Source of the DNA: Alligator mississippiensis
Taxonomy: Eukaryota > Chordata > Crocodylia > Alligatoridae
Reading direction: 5' to 3'
NCBI RefSeq assembly: GCF_030867095.1
Contig: NC_081824.1
Coordinates: 251,597,956-251,661,955 of the forward strand
Length of the DNA stretch: 64,000 bases
Shown here: positions 54,510 through 64,000 of the stretch, one piece after another
Numbering within the stretch: position 1 is the first letter of the stretch
Layout: each line of letters starts with the position of its first letter
Made by a program: the position numbers and the translations under genes
The notes under the pieces: generated by a model
Told to the model about the DNA's origin: nothing
Seen by the model: only the letters and a program-made list of their open reading frames with translations
Database searches by the model: none

Positions 54510-55639
54510 TGTGATAGCCAACACGTTTTCTTCATCAAAAAATCACTGACCCAACAAGATGTGATGCTATTTTAGGCTCAAATTTTGGCAAGTCATGAGG
54601 ACTGTAGAAAACAGCCAGTGGTAGAAAATAGCTTTGGGTTGAGTAATCATGAGTTGAGTTGATTTCACTTAAATTAAATGGAAGAATGAACACGCGCTGG
54701 TCTGTAGTTAAAGTTTGCACTTTGCACTTGCACTCAAGTCAGGAGAGCTACGTAATGGCCATCTCAGAATTCTGGAAACAGCAGGTCCCTAGCAAGGACT
54801 GTTAATCTATCAAGCTGAAGTAATACCATGTAACCAGAGGATTGTAAACATGTTGTTACACATTACAGTTCACAAATACTAACTCTAAGGAATGTTAGGC
54901 AGAATTTAAATCAACATATGCTGTAAGCAGTTGCATGTTAAGGGTTAATACCCTCTCTAATGTACATAGCTGTGACCTGCTGCTAGAGGGCTGGCAAAAA
55001 GCCACCAAGTCTGCCCCATGGCTTCCCAATTCTTTAGCTCTCCAGCAACTCCTCACTTACCTGTCCACTCCATCCCCCACAGCTGTCTGGCAACTCCCCA
55101 TGCATCCACCCTTTCCACAGCTCCCTACTAAATCACAGCTGCCCAGCTTTCCCCAGGTCTCCCAGTCTGGGGTAACAGACTTCTTGATGATAGAGCCACA
55201 TGAGATGGGGGGAGGGGAAGGGGCTGTGAGTAGTGCATCTTAGCATGCTTGAAGACCACCAGTTCCAACAATTGCTATTGGCCCCATGGAGCAGACTGAT
55301 GTTACTGCAACACAAGTTGCCTAACACCAGCTGGACATACCCCTTGCCTAAAAAGGTATAACTCTGAGAAGCTGAGAGGGCACTTAGCTTGTTTTTTTTA
55401 ATGCCTTGGAGTGTGGACATTCCCATTTTAAGAGCATTTAACACATGGAAAAGATAGCATCTAACAGCACCCTAAATGTAATTCATATATTTAAGAAGGG
55501 GAGAAAAAAGTAATGCAGACAACTTTGTACTTCTCAAAAGTATGCTAGACACTAAAATAAATTTAGAAGGAAAGAACAATTAAAGATATGGAAGTAAATG
55601 GAAAATAGGATAATATACAATAGGGGGTTACCAAAGTTA
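54510..55639. other. Unique sequence; no gene recognised
   Basis: About 1.1 kb with no recognised exon or repeat. A short T-run occurs at 55393-55400. Confidence 0.4.
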
Positions 55640-56640
55640 GGCCAGGGCAAAATAAACTAATTAAAATTTTTAATAAGATAAGTGAATTTCAAGACAAATA
55701 GATTTTGCTTACCTGGACTTCAGCGATGCCTCTGATACGATACCATATGAAAAATTTACTAGTGAAGCTGGAAAGGATCGGAATTGGTAGAGAAACTGTA
55801 AGATGGATAAGGAAGTGGCTAAGGGAGAGATGATGCTGGGTATTGTTGAAATGGGAAGTATCAAGCTGGAAGGGAGGTTATTAGTAGAGTTCCTCAAATA
55901 TCAGTTGAAGAACTGCTTTTGTTTAATATTTTCATTGGTGAAATTGACCCCAAAAGTAGGACTGTGCTTGTGTAATTTGTTGATGACACAATATGGGATG
56001 TATTGTCAACCTAGAGGAGAATCAGAATATCATACAGAAAAAACAGGAGGAATGGAGTAATAGAAATGAAACACAATTCAACAGTCCAAACTTCAAGGGC
56101 TTGCACCTGTGGACTAATAGCAAGAACTTCACCTATAACCTGACAGCTCATCAACTGGAAATGGCAGAAGAAGAGAAGGACCTCAGTGTATTGGTCATGA
56201 CATAACTATGAGGTATCAATGTGGTGTAGCCGCAAAAAACCCCACAAATGGAATCTCAAAACACATCAAGTGAGGCATTGCCATTGGGGAATGAAGCATG
56301 CCATTGTACAAAGCACTGCTGAGACCTCCTCTGGAACACTGTGTACAAGTGCTGGTGACCCATGTTCAAAAAAGATGAATACAGAGTAAAACAGGTGCGG
56401 AAAGGGGCTCTTGCTCTAATCAGGGGAATGGAGGGTCTGTCATAGAGAGAGGAGATTGTAAAAGCAGCTTGTTTTAATCTAGCAAAACAAAGGCAGAGAC
56501 AGAATGGGACCACTGTCCATAAATACATCACAGAAGTAAACAGCAGCAAGGGAGAAGAACCATTTATTTAATCTAAAGGACAAATGAAGATGAGGCAAGG
56601 ACAACTAAAAGACAAGAACAAAGGAATAAACATAGGCTGG
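55640..56640 (+). mobile_element. Ancient CR1/L3-like reverse-transcriptase remnant
   Basis: A highly decayed plus-strand copy. Recognisable pieces in shifting frames are LDFSDASDTIPYEKF (55712-55757), a VDDTIWD-type stretch at about 55976-55998 where the FADDT box is expected, LHLWTNSKNFTYNL, EEEKDLSVLVMT and a HCIPHCQSTAETSSGTLCTS-like stretch (about 56290-56350). Stops and frameshifts are many, and identity is far lower than for the other copies, so it is much older. Confidence 0.6.
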
Positions 56641-57609
56641 AACGTAGAAGACTGTTCCTAGCTATGGCACAATACGAAATCCAGGACACTGCCCCCCTCC
56701 CCTCCCACCTCCCCATTCAAAGTCCTACTGCAGGCAGAGGCAGAGCTGGTGCAGCTCTGGTATTACTATTTAGGCTGCTAAGAGAGTCAATGGCCCATTA
56801 ATGACGCATTGTTTTCTACTTCACAGGTGATCACAACCATCTCCCCTTTTTAACCATCATTCCACTAACCAAGTAAATCTATTTTAGGGCAATTTTGCTG
56901 TCTGCTAGAGCTTTGTATTTCACAGCTTATGTCACTCCCCTTCCTGGCTGAACTGCACCGCACCGTATGCCTGGTGAGCCAAACCCCGGATGCTAATTTT
57001 CACCAGCCGTCCAGGACCAGCCTTTGAAATTTGGGACTGTCCCAACCAAACCGGGACATACAGTCACCCTATTCTTAACACTTAGAGCAGCGAGGTGTTG
57101 AAAGAACCTTTTAAGCAGAGCAGTCATGGGAAAAACTGTTTATTGTTAAGGTAAAGGTTAATAAGTATATGGAGGGAATACTCTGATGTGGTGTCTTCTG
57201 TAGCGGAGGATGGGAATCAACGAGCAGGAAGTCCTTGCTGTGGGTTCTGTGTTCCTATATCTCAGCCCAACACATCAGAATTGCTGCCTTAACTGACAGA
57301 CTCCAACCTTTATAAATAAGATGCAGGTATTTCCAAAATGTGCAGTCACACCACATTCCTCCCCATGGCACTGCAAGGTAAAGGCTCAGCTCTGCTCCCC
57401 ACCATGTTAACGTGTGCACTTTAGATATCTGCACACAAGAGGGGTACAGGGTGTGTTGTTTTTGCACACAGAAGAATGAGATGAGAGATGAGGCTTTTTC
57501 CATTTTAGTGTACCTAAGTGGCTGGTCATTATGCACTTATTCTCTGAACACTGGACCCCAGAAAATGGCTGACAGATTACCCAAAATATAAAGACATTAA
57601 GTAAATCGA

Positions 57610-57880
57610 TAGCTTGCTGTCTCTTGAAACAGTGTGTTCAGTTGTTCTCACCACATCTCTCAAAGGAGGTAGTAGAAGTGGAAGAAGTTCAGAGATGGGT
57701 GACATGAATGATTAGCTGCCTGGAGAGACTTTGGTATGAAGAGAGAGTGAAAAGGATGAGACTGTTTACTTGAAAGAGGAGAAAAATAAGAGGGGACAGG
57801 CTAGAGGAATACAAAATAACACCAGGGAGAGAGAAGGCAGATTTGGCACCGCTGTTTACTCTCTCTCATTATACAAAAAT
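57610..57880 (+). mobile_element. Ancient CR1/L3-like C-terminal fragment
   Basis: The plus strand keeps the order of CR1 C-terminal blocks: a CVQLFSPHLS stretch, then VEEVQRWVT, then LYEERVKRMRLF, then ENKRGQARGIQNN-type residues. These correspond to [29 protein letters not shown] and KRRLRGDL. No intact frame remains. Confidence 0.5.
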
Positions 57881-58469
57881 CATGAATCTTTCAAAGCAGA
57901 TCAACTCTACAAAGAATGTGTTATCAATACTAGTAATAATCACTATTAGCATTGCTATTTGATAGCATAGCACCACTTGATGTAATGTGCTTTACAAACA
58001 AATATGAAAACAAGAAATAACTACTGTATGTACAGACTTACAAAACATCTGTGAAACATCACTACATGGCCCATCTCTGTGTGAGGAAACATGGTGGTGA
58101 TTTACAAAATAAGGGGATTTTTCTCCCAGAATTGCAGCCATCTCTACCAAGCTTTGCAGGTTGAAGCTGGCTTTTCATCTTTTCACCATAGACATTTTAC
58201 CATTTTGGTTGGTTTTTTGACCACTACTGCATCTGAATAGCGATTATTTTTAATGATCAGGTAACTTTTCTAGGTGGTCACAGTTAATTTAGAGCCAGCA
58301 AATTATAAGGTCAGCTCAAGATAATTCTCTCCAATATGCAGTACCTTGCATTAGTCAGCAACAGTTTGCTGCCTGTTCTCCTAGCTTTGTTTAGTCCATC
58401 AGAATCTTTATTTTATCATCTCTAGTTTCAGCTCCGTGAAGGGAAAGACCTATTTAAGCTAAAAGACAG

Positions 58470-58620
58470 CAGTGGCCCAAAAAGGAACAGGTATAAACTG
58501 CCCATGAGTAAATTTAGGCTGGAAATTAGGAGAATGTGTCTGACCACCAGGGTATTGAGGATCTGGAACAGCCTTCCAATTCCAGAAGCAAAAGCAAACG
58601 ACCTCACTGCTTTTTAAGAT
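58470..58620 (+). mobile_element. Ancient CR1/L3-like 3' fragment
   Basis: A short plus-strand stretch translates as KFRLEIRRMCLTTRVLRIWNSLP, the counterpart of the [23 protein letters not shown] block near the ORF2 end. It may be the end of the same element as 57610-57880, with an insertion or unalignable sequence between. Confidence 0.55.
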
Positions 58621-58629
58621 GGATTTTTT

Positions 58630-61600
58630 TAATCCGTTTATGAGAGCACATAAATAACATGGCTGCCAGTGGTAGCAGGGGACTGGGTTCATTGAATCCT
58701 TCTAGTCCCTGTGTTGCTAATTCTGCTACCTCACTAACCACCCCTGTTTCTAGATCTTCAGTAAATCTATCGAACAATGTTCGTTCTGACACAACGTTTC
58801 TGGGGCTTTGCCATGTTGTATGTATGCTGACTCGTAGGTTTGCTATCTCTTAGCTGGTTCCTGATACATAAGACAATTTACCTTTCCTGTTAAGCCTATT
58901 TAGTTTCCTTAGGGCCAGATGTTGTTACCTTTTACTCGTGCTGTGTAACACCTTACCCCATGAGAGGTCCTGTGGAAATGAATAAGACCTGACTCACGGG
59001 GCAATGACGCAGGATGATGTGAGTGAAGGTGGTGGGACTTGGCCTCTTGAGAGGCCTTTTACGAAAGTCCAACTGATTCTGTCAGCTGAGGACCCAACAG
59101 GGTGAGTCCTGATACACTTGCCCTAAGGCTTGGATCAGGTTGCACTGAGAGGCAAGAGCTGTGAATCACACTTCACCGAAGCCCTCAGAGTTGAAACCAG
59201 GTGTCCATGCCCTCTGGCAGGAAATCCCACGGCACTATCATGCGCTACACTCTGGGGAAGACATGGTGCAGGGAGGTTTAAGGCCATTCCCATCTCAAAT
59301 TACTCGGGATCTCCCTTAGGACTTCACTGTTTCACGGGAGGTACAGTGAGCAAAGAGGACAGCGTGGCACAGGCCTCTTTGTATTGTCAGCACCCAGCCA
59401 CCACACCTTCACCCCAGAAACTGCTGCCATTGTCAGCTGCATCTGGGGAGCCCTGAGGACTTGTTAGAAATGCATTTCTTCCCAGCCATGCTGCTGTGAA
59501 ACCTCTTGCCTCTGGTGCTTCTGACAAGCCGGCTGTGATTAATGCTGTTCAGATGGAGCCGGGGCTCCTCTTCCGTCTTAAGGAGCAGGCATATGAAAGG
59601 CTGGGGGAAACAGCTGATGTGTCACTTCCTTTGATGTACTCCCTTTTAAGTGGTTGACTCAACTAAGAGGTGACCAAGCATCTCTCAAGTGATTTGCATT
59701 GGAGCTGGCACCTGAGCATTCCCCTCAGCCAGGAGTGACACAAAGATCTACAGGCCAGGGCTCAGCCAAGAGATGCTGTGTAAAACGCTTCAGGCTGACA
59801 GGGAAAGAGACATAAGCCTCAGCAGAAAAAAATGGCAGAGCTGCTGCAACTGGGGACAAATGTCAGGAAACCTACCCACCAGCTTCTCCCCTCGTGGTTT
59901 GCCCTCTCTGTGTCCCATGTTACAATCTGCCATCCTGGCACTGTGGACTCTGTTCCTAGTAGCTGTCAGTAGAGCAAAAGCATCCCTATTCCACTTGCAC
60001 AGAAAATCTGGAGCTAGTCTGCTCTGGGTCCAGTTCCAGGCTAATGATTATGTCCCACATCTGCCAAATAAACTAGAGATTAGTGTGTAGCTTTCTGTCA
60101 CTTACAATATTAAATACTGTATACATATCACTGAAACTTGTAGTTGGAAAGGAATAACATCTGCAGTTGCGCAAACTAGGATAAAAATTACAAAGACTGT
60201 CTACTCATGTGGCTCAATCTTGAAACTGAGCACTGGTTTAGGTCAGGAAAAAGCTGCCCTGTGATTTTGCAATATGCATAGGCATTAAAGAGATTGCGTG
60301 TCTTCAACCAATTCATTCCCAGTTGACACCACCTGGAGACAGCACCAGGCAGGTTGGGCAACGCATCCCTTCCAGTACTGAGTGGAGATAGGTTGCAGAC
60401 CTAGGTGGACACTTTATTTGCTCTGGTACTGCAGGAAGATAGCATCCCAGCTCTCCATTCTCCAGCCTACAAGGACTCTTTTGGATCATAAATCAGTTCA
60501 TCAGTGGAAGCTGCCATTAATCTTATCCCAAATTTCCAGTCCTAGTAGGTCAAAACTTCATTAGATCAGCCCCCAAAACATGAGATGATGCTGTTGTCTT
60601 GGTCTGTCATTTTGATTTTTTTATTTCCCTCTATCTAATATCCTCTATCAATACATTCATGCATGTTTGTTGTTGGGGTGCTCATGACAATTAGTGAGTA
60701 CCCATTTTTACTAAAAAGGATTTTGGCCATTTGTAGCAGGAACCCATGCAATAACATTGCTCCTGTCCAATTGGCCCCAGATCCACTCTACCCTAATGCT
60801 GATTCTTCCCAACTTTCTTCTCCTGCCCCTAAGAAACAACACTGAGACAATGATGTTAACATGGGTGGATAGTTTCTTCCCAGCAACAGATACTGGACAA
60901 AAATACACAAAACTAAGCCCAGGAGTAGTTCTGGACTCCACTGACCATAAGCTTGTTACCAAGCTGTCAGAGATTGCCAGCAGGAATGGCTAAGGTGTTA
61001 TGCTGAGTTGCCTCTGATTCTTTTTCCCAGACATATTGCAGAGAAAAGACCATGGAGATTGTTCCTCTGCTTCAGTAGCTCTTGCCTTCAAAGTTCAAGC
61101 CTGTCCTCCATATAAATGCCCAATGGCAGATGGAGAAATATCAACATCACCAATTCTAGCAGTACCCAGTTCTGTATCCTCTTCAAGCCTGTATCCTCTT
61201 CAAACACAGACAACATTATCACCCCCTCTGCTTTCCCTGGAGCTGGAGAGAGAGCTTGTTAACTAGAAGGAGAGCAGTTGAGTGGAAGTAAATCCAGGCA
61301 AAACAGATGGATGGGTAGAGGGAAATGTTCTGAAAAACTAGCCAAAACCATACTATTGCCAGCCATGGGTGTCTACTCTTCACAGACATTTTACAGATTC
61401 AGCCTCTTCATTTTACCGTTGCAAGACTGAAATATGTGGCCTGTCCTTTCACATTGCTTCTCAGATTCAGGGGAAGATCAGGAAAAATTGTCACACTATT
61501 TTTTACAGGCCCTGATGCTAGCCAGGGCTAACATGGTGTTTGTTAGTAACCGGAAGATCAAACAAGTCCAGATCTGATCTAGTGCTATAGAATGGGTACA

Positions 61601-61640
61601 AAAGTTGCTTCTTTTGCCATTTAAAGTTCCTTATTGCTGT
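58630..61640. other. Unique sequence; no gene recognised
   Basis: About 3 kb. Open frames at 59130-59456 and 59773-60090 have no recognisable domain. A short duplicated phrase (ctgtatcctcttcaa) occurs twice at about 61170-61205. No repeat family or exon can be named. Confidence 0.4.
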
Positions 61641-61647
61641 AACTTAA

Positions 61648-62000
61648 CAGAAGTGCATGGCTTTATAGCACTTTAAAATGGGTACAGCACTTTAAATTAG
61701 CCATTATTAAATGAGGTATTAAATTTGAAGCGCTGTATTTTACACTTTAGGAACCTACAGTGCTTTAAATAATTTCTGTGTGCTGGTCAAATTTCTGACC
61801 AGTGGAGAAGCCACAGGAGGCTGTGGAGTGCCCCCTGCCTCCTAGCCTGGAAAGTGCAGAGAGGCTCAGACCTCCTCCCCCTTCCTCCCCCTGCCCCCAA
61901 ACACTGCACTTCTGTCATGTTTAAGGGCACTGTAACTTCATCATGCTATAAAAAGTACTCTAAAATTACAGCACTGTAAAACATGCATGGAGCACTTCTG
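61648..62000. mobile_element. Palindromic MITE, family C
   Basis: About 353 bp with inverted ends cagaagtgcatggctttat (left) and cagaagtgctccatgcatg (right, other strand), followed by repeated tagcacttta/acagtgctgta words on both sides around a GC-rich middle (61800-61910). No transposase. The flanks do not show a clear target duplication. Confidence 0.6.
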
Positions 62001-62139
62001 TTCGCACCACCAGATTCTTATGGTCTCCAAAAAAGGAAATACATCAGTAGAAAAGATACTTTCTGTTAGCTATGGATTATTAAAACAATCAATGAGGGCA
62101 AGTTTTACCCAGAAGCCAAGCCCAATACCAAAAGTTTCA

Positions 62140-62906
62140 TCAAAAGAAATCTGATGAGGTTCAATAAGGACACATGCAAAGTCCTGGATTTAGAACAGAA
62201 CAATCCCATGCACCAGTACAGGCTGGGGGCTGACTGGCTGGGCAGCAGCTCTGCAGGAAAAAACCTAGGGGTTACAGTGGACAATAAGCTGAATATGAGC
62301 TAACACCATACCCTTGTTGTGAAGAAGGCTAATATCATACTGGGTAGCATTAGTAGCAGTGTTGCCAGCAGATCAAGGGAAGTGATTCTTCCCCTCTATT
62401 TGGCACTGGGGAGGCCACATCTGGAGTATTATGTCCAGTTTTGGGGCCCCCACTACAGAAAGGAAGAGAGTCTAACAGAAATGGTTAGGGAGCTGGGGCA
62501 CATGACTTCTGAGGAGAGGCTGAGGGAACTGGGCTTCTTTAGTCTAGAGAAGAGAAGACTGAGAGGGGATTTAATAGCAGCCTTCAATTACCTGAAAGGT
62601 GGTTACAAAATAGATGGAGCTGAACTGTTCTCAGTGGTGGCAGATGACAGAACAAGGAGCAATGGTCTCAAGTTGCAGCAAGGGAAGTTTAGGTTAGATA
62701 TTAGGAAAAACTTTCTTACTAAGAGGGTAGTACAGCCCTGGAACAGATTACCCAGAAAGGTTGTGGAGTATCCATCCCTGGAGGTTTTTAAGAGCCGGCT
62801 AGACAAAGCATTGACTAGTTGATCTAGTTTGGAATGGCCCTGCTTTGAGCAGAGGGTTGGACTAGATGACCTTCTGAGGTCCCTTCCAACCCTAATTTTC
62901 TATGAT
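62140..62906 (+). mobile_element. CR1 LINE 3' fragment
   Basis: A plus-strand CR1 fragment begins in the RT-connection region (FNKDTCKVLDLEQ near 62160), passes the QYRLGADWLG-like block and ends with gagggttggactagatgac and ccctaattttctatgatc. It shares a subfamily with the minus-strand copy at 48741-49262. Confidence 0.9.
62319..62822 (+). pseudogene. CR1 ORF2 C-terminal fragment, open to its natural stop
   Basis: About 167 codons are open. Blocks in order are [93 protein letters not shown] and [16 protein letters not shown] deletion has removed most of the KLRRVQRRA block between HYRKEES and MVREL. The reverse-transcriptase core is absent. Confidence 0.9.
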
Positions 62907-63129
62907 CATTATCAGGCAGTGTCCAGGAAGATGTTTGGGTTTCTGTTCTGACTCTAGCCAGAAGATCTGGCAGATATAGATCCAACTCCAACTCTGTTAT
63001 AACACAGTGATACCATCTGTGCATGCCCAACCCAAGATCCCATAGACCTAGGCCTGAGCACTTGTCCCTACAGTGCTGCAGGAGGCAGAGAAACGGTTCA
63101 CCCTGTTATGAATATGTTGATCCAGCTGA

Positions 63130-64000
63130 CAAAGAATAGAAAAAGAAGCCAGTTTTGAGTGGATCCTTTACTGATGCTAGGCATCTGGCTAGAATGTGGA
63201 ATTAGAAATTCTCGTTGATATCATTGGTGTCACCAAAACCTGGTGGGACTGTTTGCATGACTAGAAGAATGTTAAAATCAGTTACTTGAATAAGAAAGCA
63301 AATAATAGAATGGGAGATGACACTATATTAAAGATGATATGACCTGTTTCAGACATGTTGATTACTCAGAACCAGGGAAACTTGCATGCATAAGTATCAA
63401 CGAGTTTGCTGACAGAACCCAGAAGGGGCTATTCTTGAGGGTGTCTTAGGGTCCACTAAAATCAAATCTGAAAACAATTACTCCTTAAGTACCCACCATA
63501 GTTGTGGAACAAAATGCTGCATTTTTATAGGGAAATTTTAATTTAGGAGGCAAGCTGGAGGTCTCACAAGGAATAAGGAAAACAAACAGTGTTAGAGTTT
63601 CTAAAAATTATAGATGACAATGTCAGTGATTGTGACCTGATTTCATTAACTGGAAGCAAACAGAGGGCAGTACCACCAGTGATATGCAATTATGTTGGAT
63701 ACTTCAGAAGAGCTAATTTCCCAAAGGTAAGGTAAATTACCACTGAAATTGATTGGGAGGGAAGATTAGACAGAAAAATATGAATAATAGTTAAGGTTCT
63801 TTAAGAAGAGATTAGTCAAAAAGCCATGATTCTATCAGCAAGAAGAAGAGTAGCTTTGGTTAAAAACATATTATGTTTTGTTTGTAAAATAAAGGCAACA
63901 ATTAGATGCAAAAAAGCAATCTATTACAAATGGGTTAAAAAAAGAAAAATAAGTAACAGTCAAGATAAATTACAAAGTGTAGAAAATGGAGAAGGGAAGC
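63130..64000 (+). mobile_element. CR1/L3-like endonuclease-region remnant, runs off the window
   Basis: The plus strand at 63214-63250 reads DIIGVTKTWWD, the counterpart of the DIIGITETWLD block of the CR1/L3 ORF2 apurinic endonuclease. Further right, a block with DCDLISLTGSKQRAVPPVI (about 63625-63680) and YFRRANFPK (about 63700-63727) matches the end of the endonuclease domain. Frames are broken. The element continues beyond the right edge. Confidence 0.5.

Noticed and set aside
1..64000. B4GALT4 or another neighbour of ARHGAP31 known from mammals
   Set aside because: No translated segment matches a galactosyltransferase or another gene I expect near ARHGAP31; it may lie further right.
1..64000. 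CRISPR arrays, tRNA or rRNA genes, bacterial operons
   Set aside because: No regularly spaced repeats of CRISPR type, no cloverleaf with A and B boxes that I could support, and no prokaryotic gene layout; the tandem arrays seen are minisatellites in transposons.

Overview
The window is vertebrate nuclear DNA, almost certainly from a non-avian sauropsid; a crocodilian fits best and a turtle is possible. It is intron and intergenic sequence rather than dense coding sequence. At least ten CR1-clade LINE copies lie on both strands, several ending in the (ATCTATGA)n-type CR1 tail. There are also hAT-type elements with 8-bp target duplications, one PIF/Harbinger element and three LTR-like blocks. 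I see no bacterial or viral gene organisation, no CRISPR array and no rRNA or tRNA gene.

One host gene is recognisable. Positions 742-841 on the minus strand are the first coding exon of ARHGAP31 (CdGAP, a Rho-family GTPase-activating protein). A small CpG-rich stretch lies upstream, and the gene continues leftwards out of the window. A second candidate host exon, with a polyadenylation signal, lies on the same strand at 2496-2957; I could not name it. The other ~61 kb reads as the region upstream of ARHGAP31.

Layout: 0-6 kb holds the ARHGAP31 start, the candidate terminal exon and unique sequence. At 6-7.4 kb is a CR1 reverse-transcriptase fragment. From 9.4 to 24.6 kb there are scattered hAT elements and MITEs, among them a foldback element at 21757-22621. 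At 24.8-31.2 kb is a region with inverted ends carrying a decayed Harbinger nuclease and a decayed Myb/SANT gene on the minus strand, interrupted by a CR1. At 33-41.7 kb are a 176-bp hAT MITE with a perfect duplication, two CR1 copies head to head, and more MITEs. At 43.4-52.4 kb are CR1 copies, two of them apparently split by long LTR-like blocks, plus a solo LTR with a perfect 5-bp duplication. At 52.4-53.3 kb is a second foldback hAT element. From 53.3 to 64 kb there are old CR1/L3-like remnants, one palindromic MITE and one younger CR1.

None of the transposon genes looks intact. The most instructive content is the nesting order and the exact target duplications, which let element boundaries be fixed from sequence alone. 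All assignments come from reading the sequence and from family knowledge; no database search was run.
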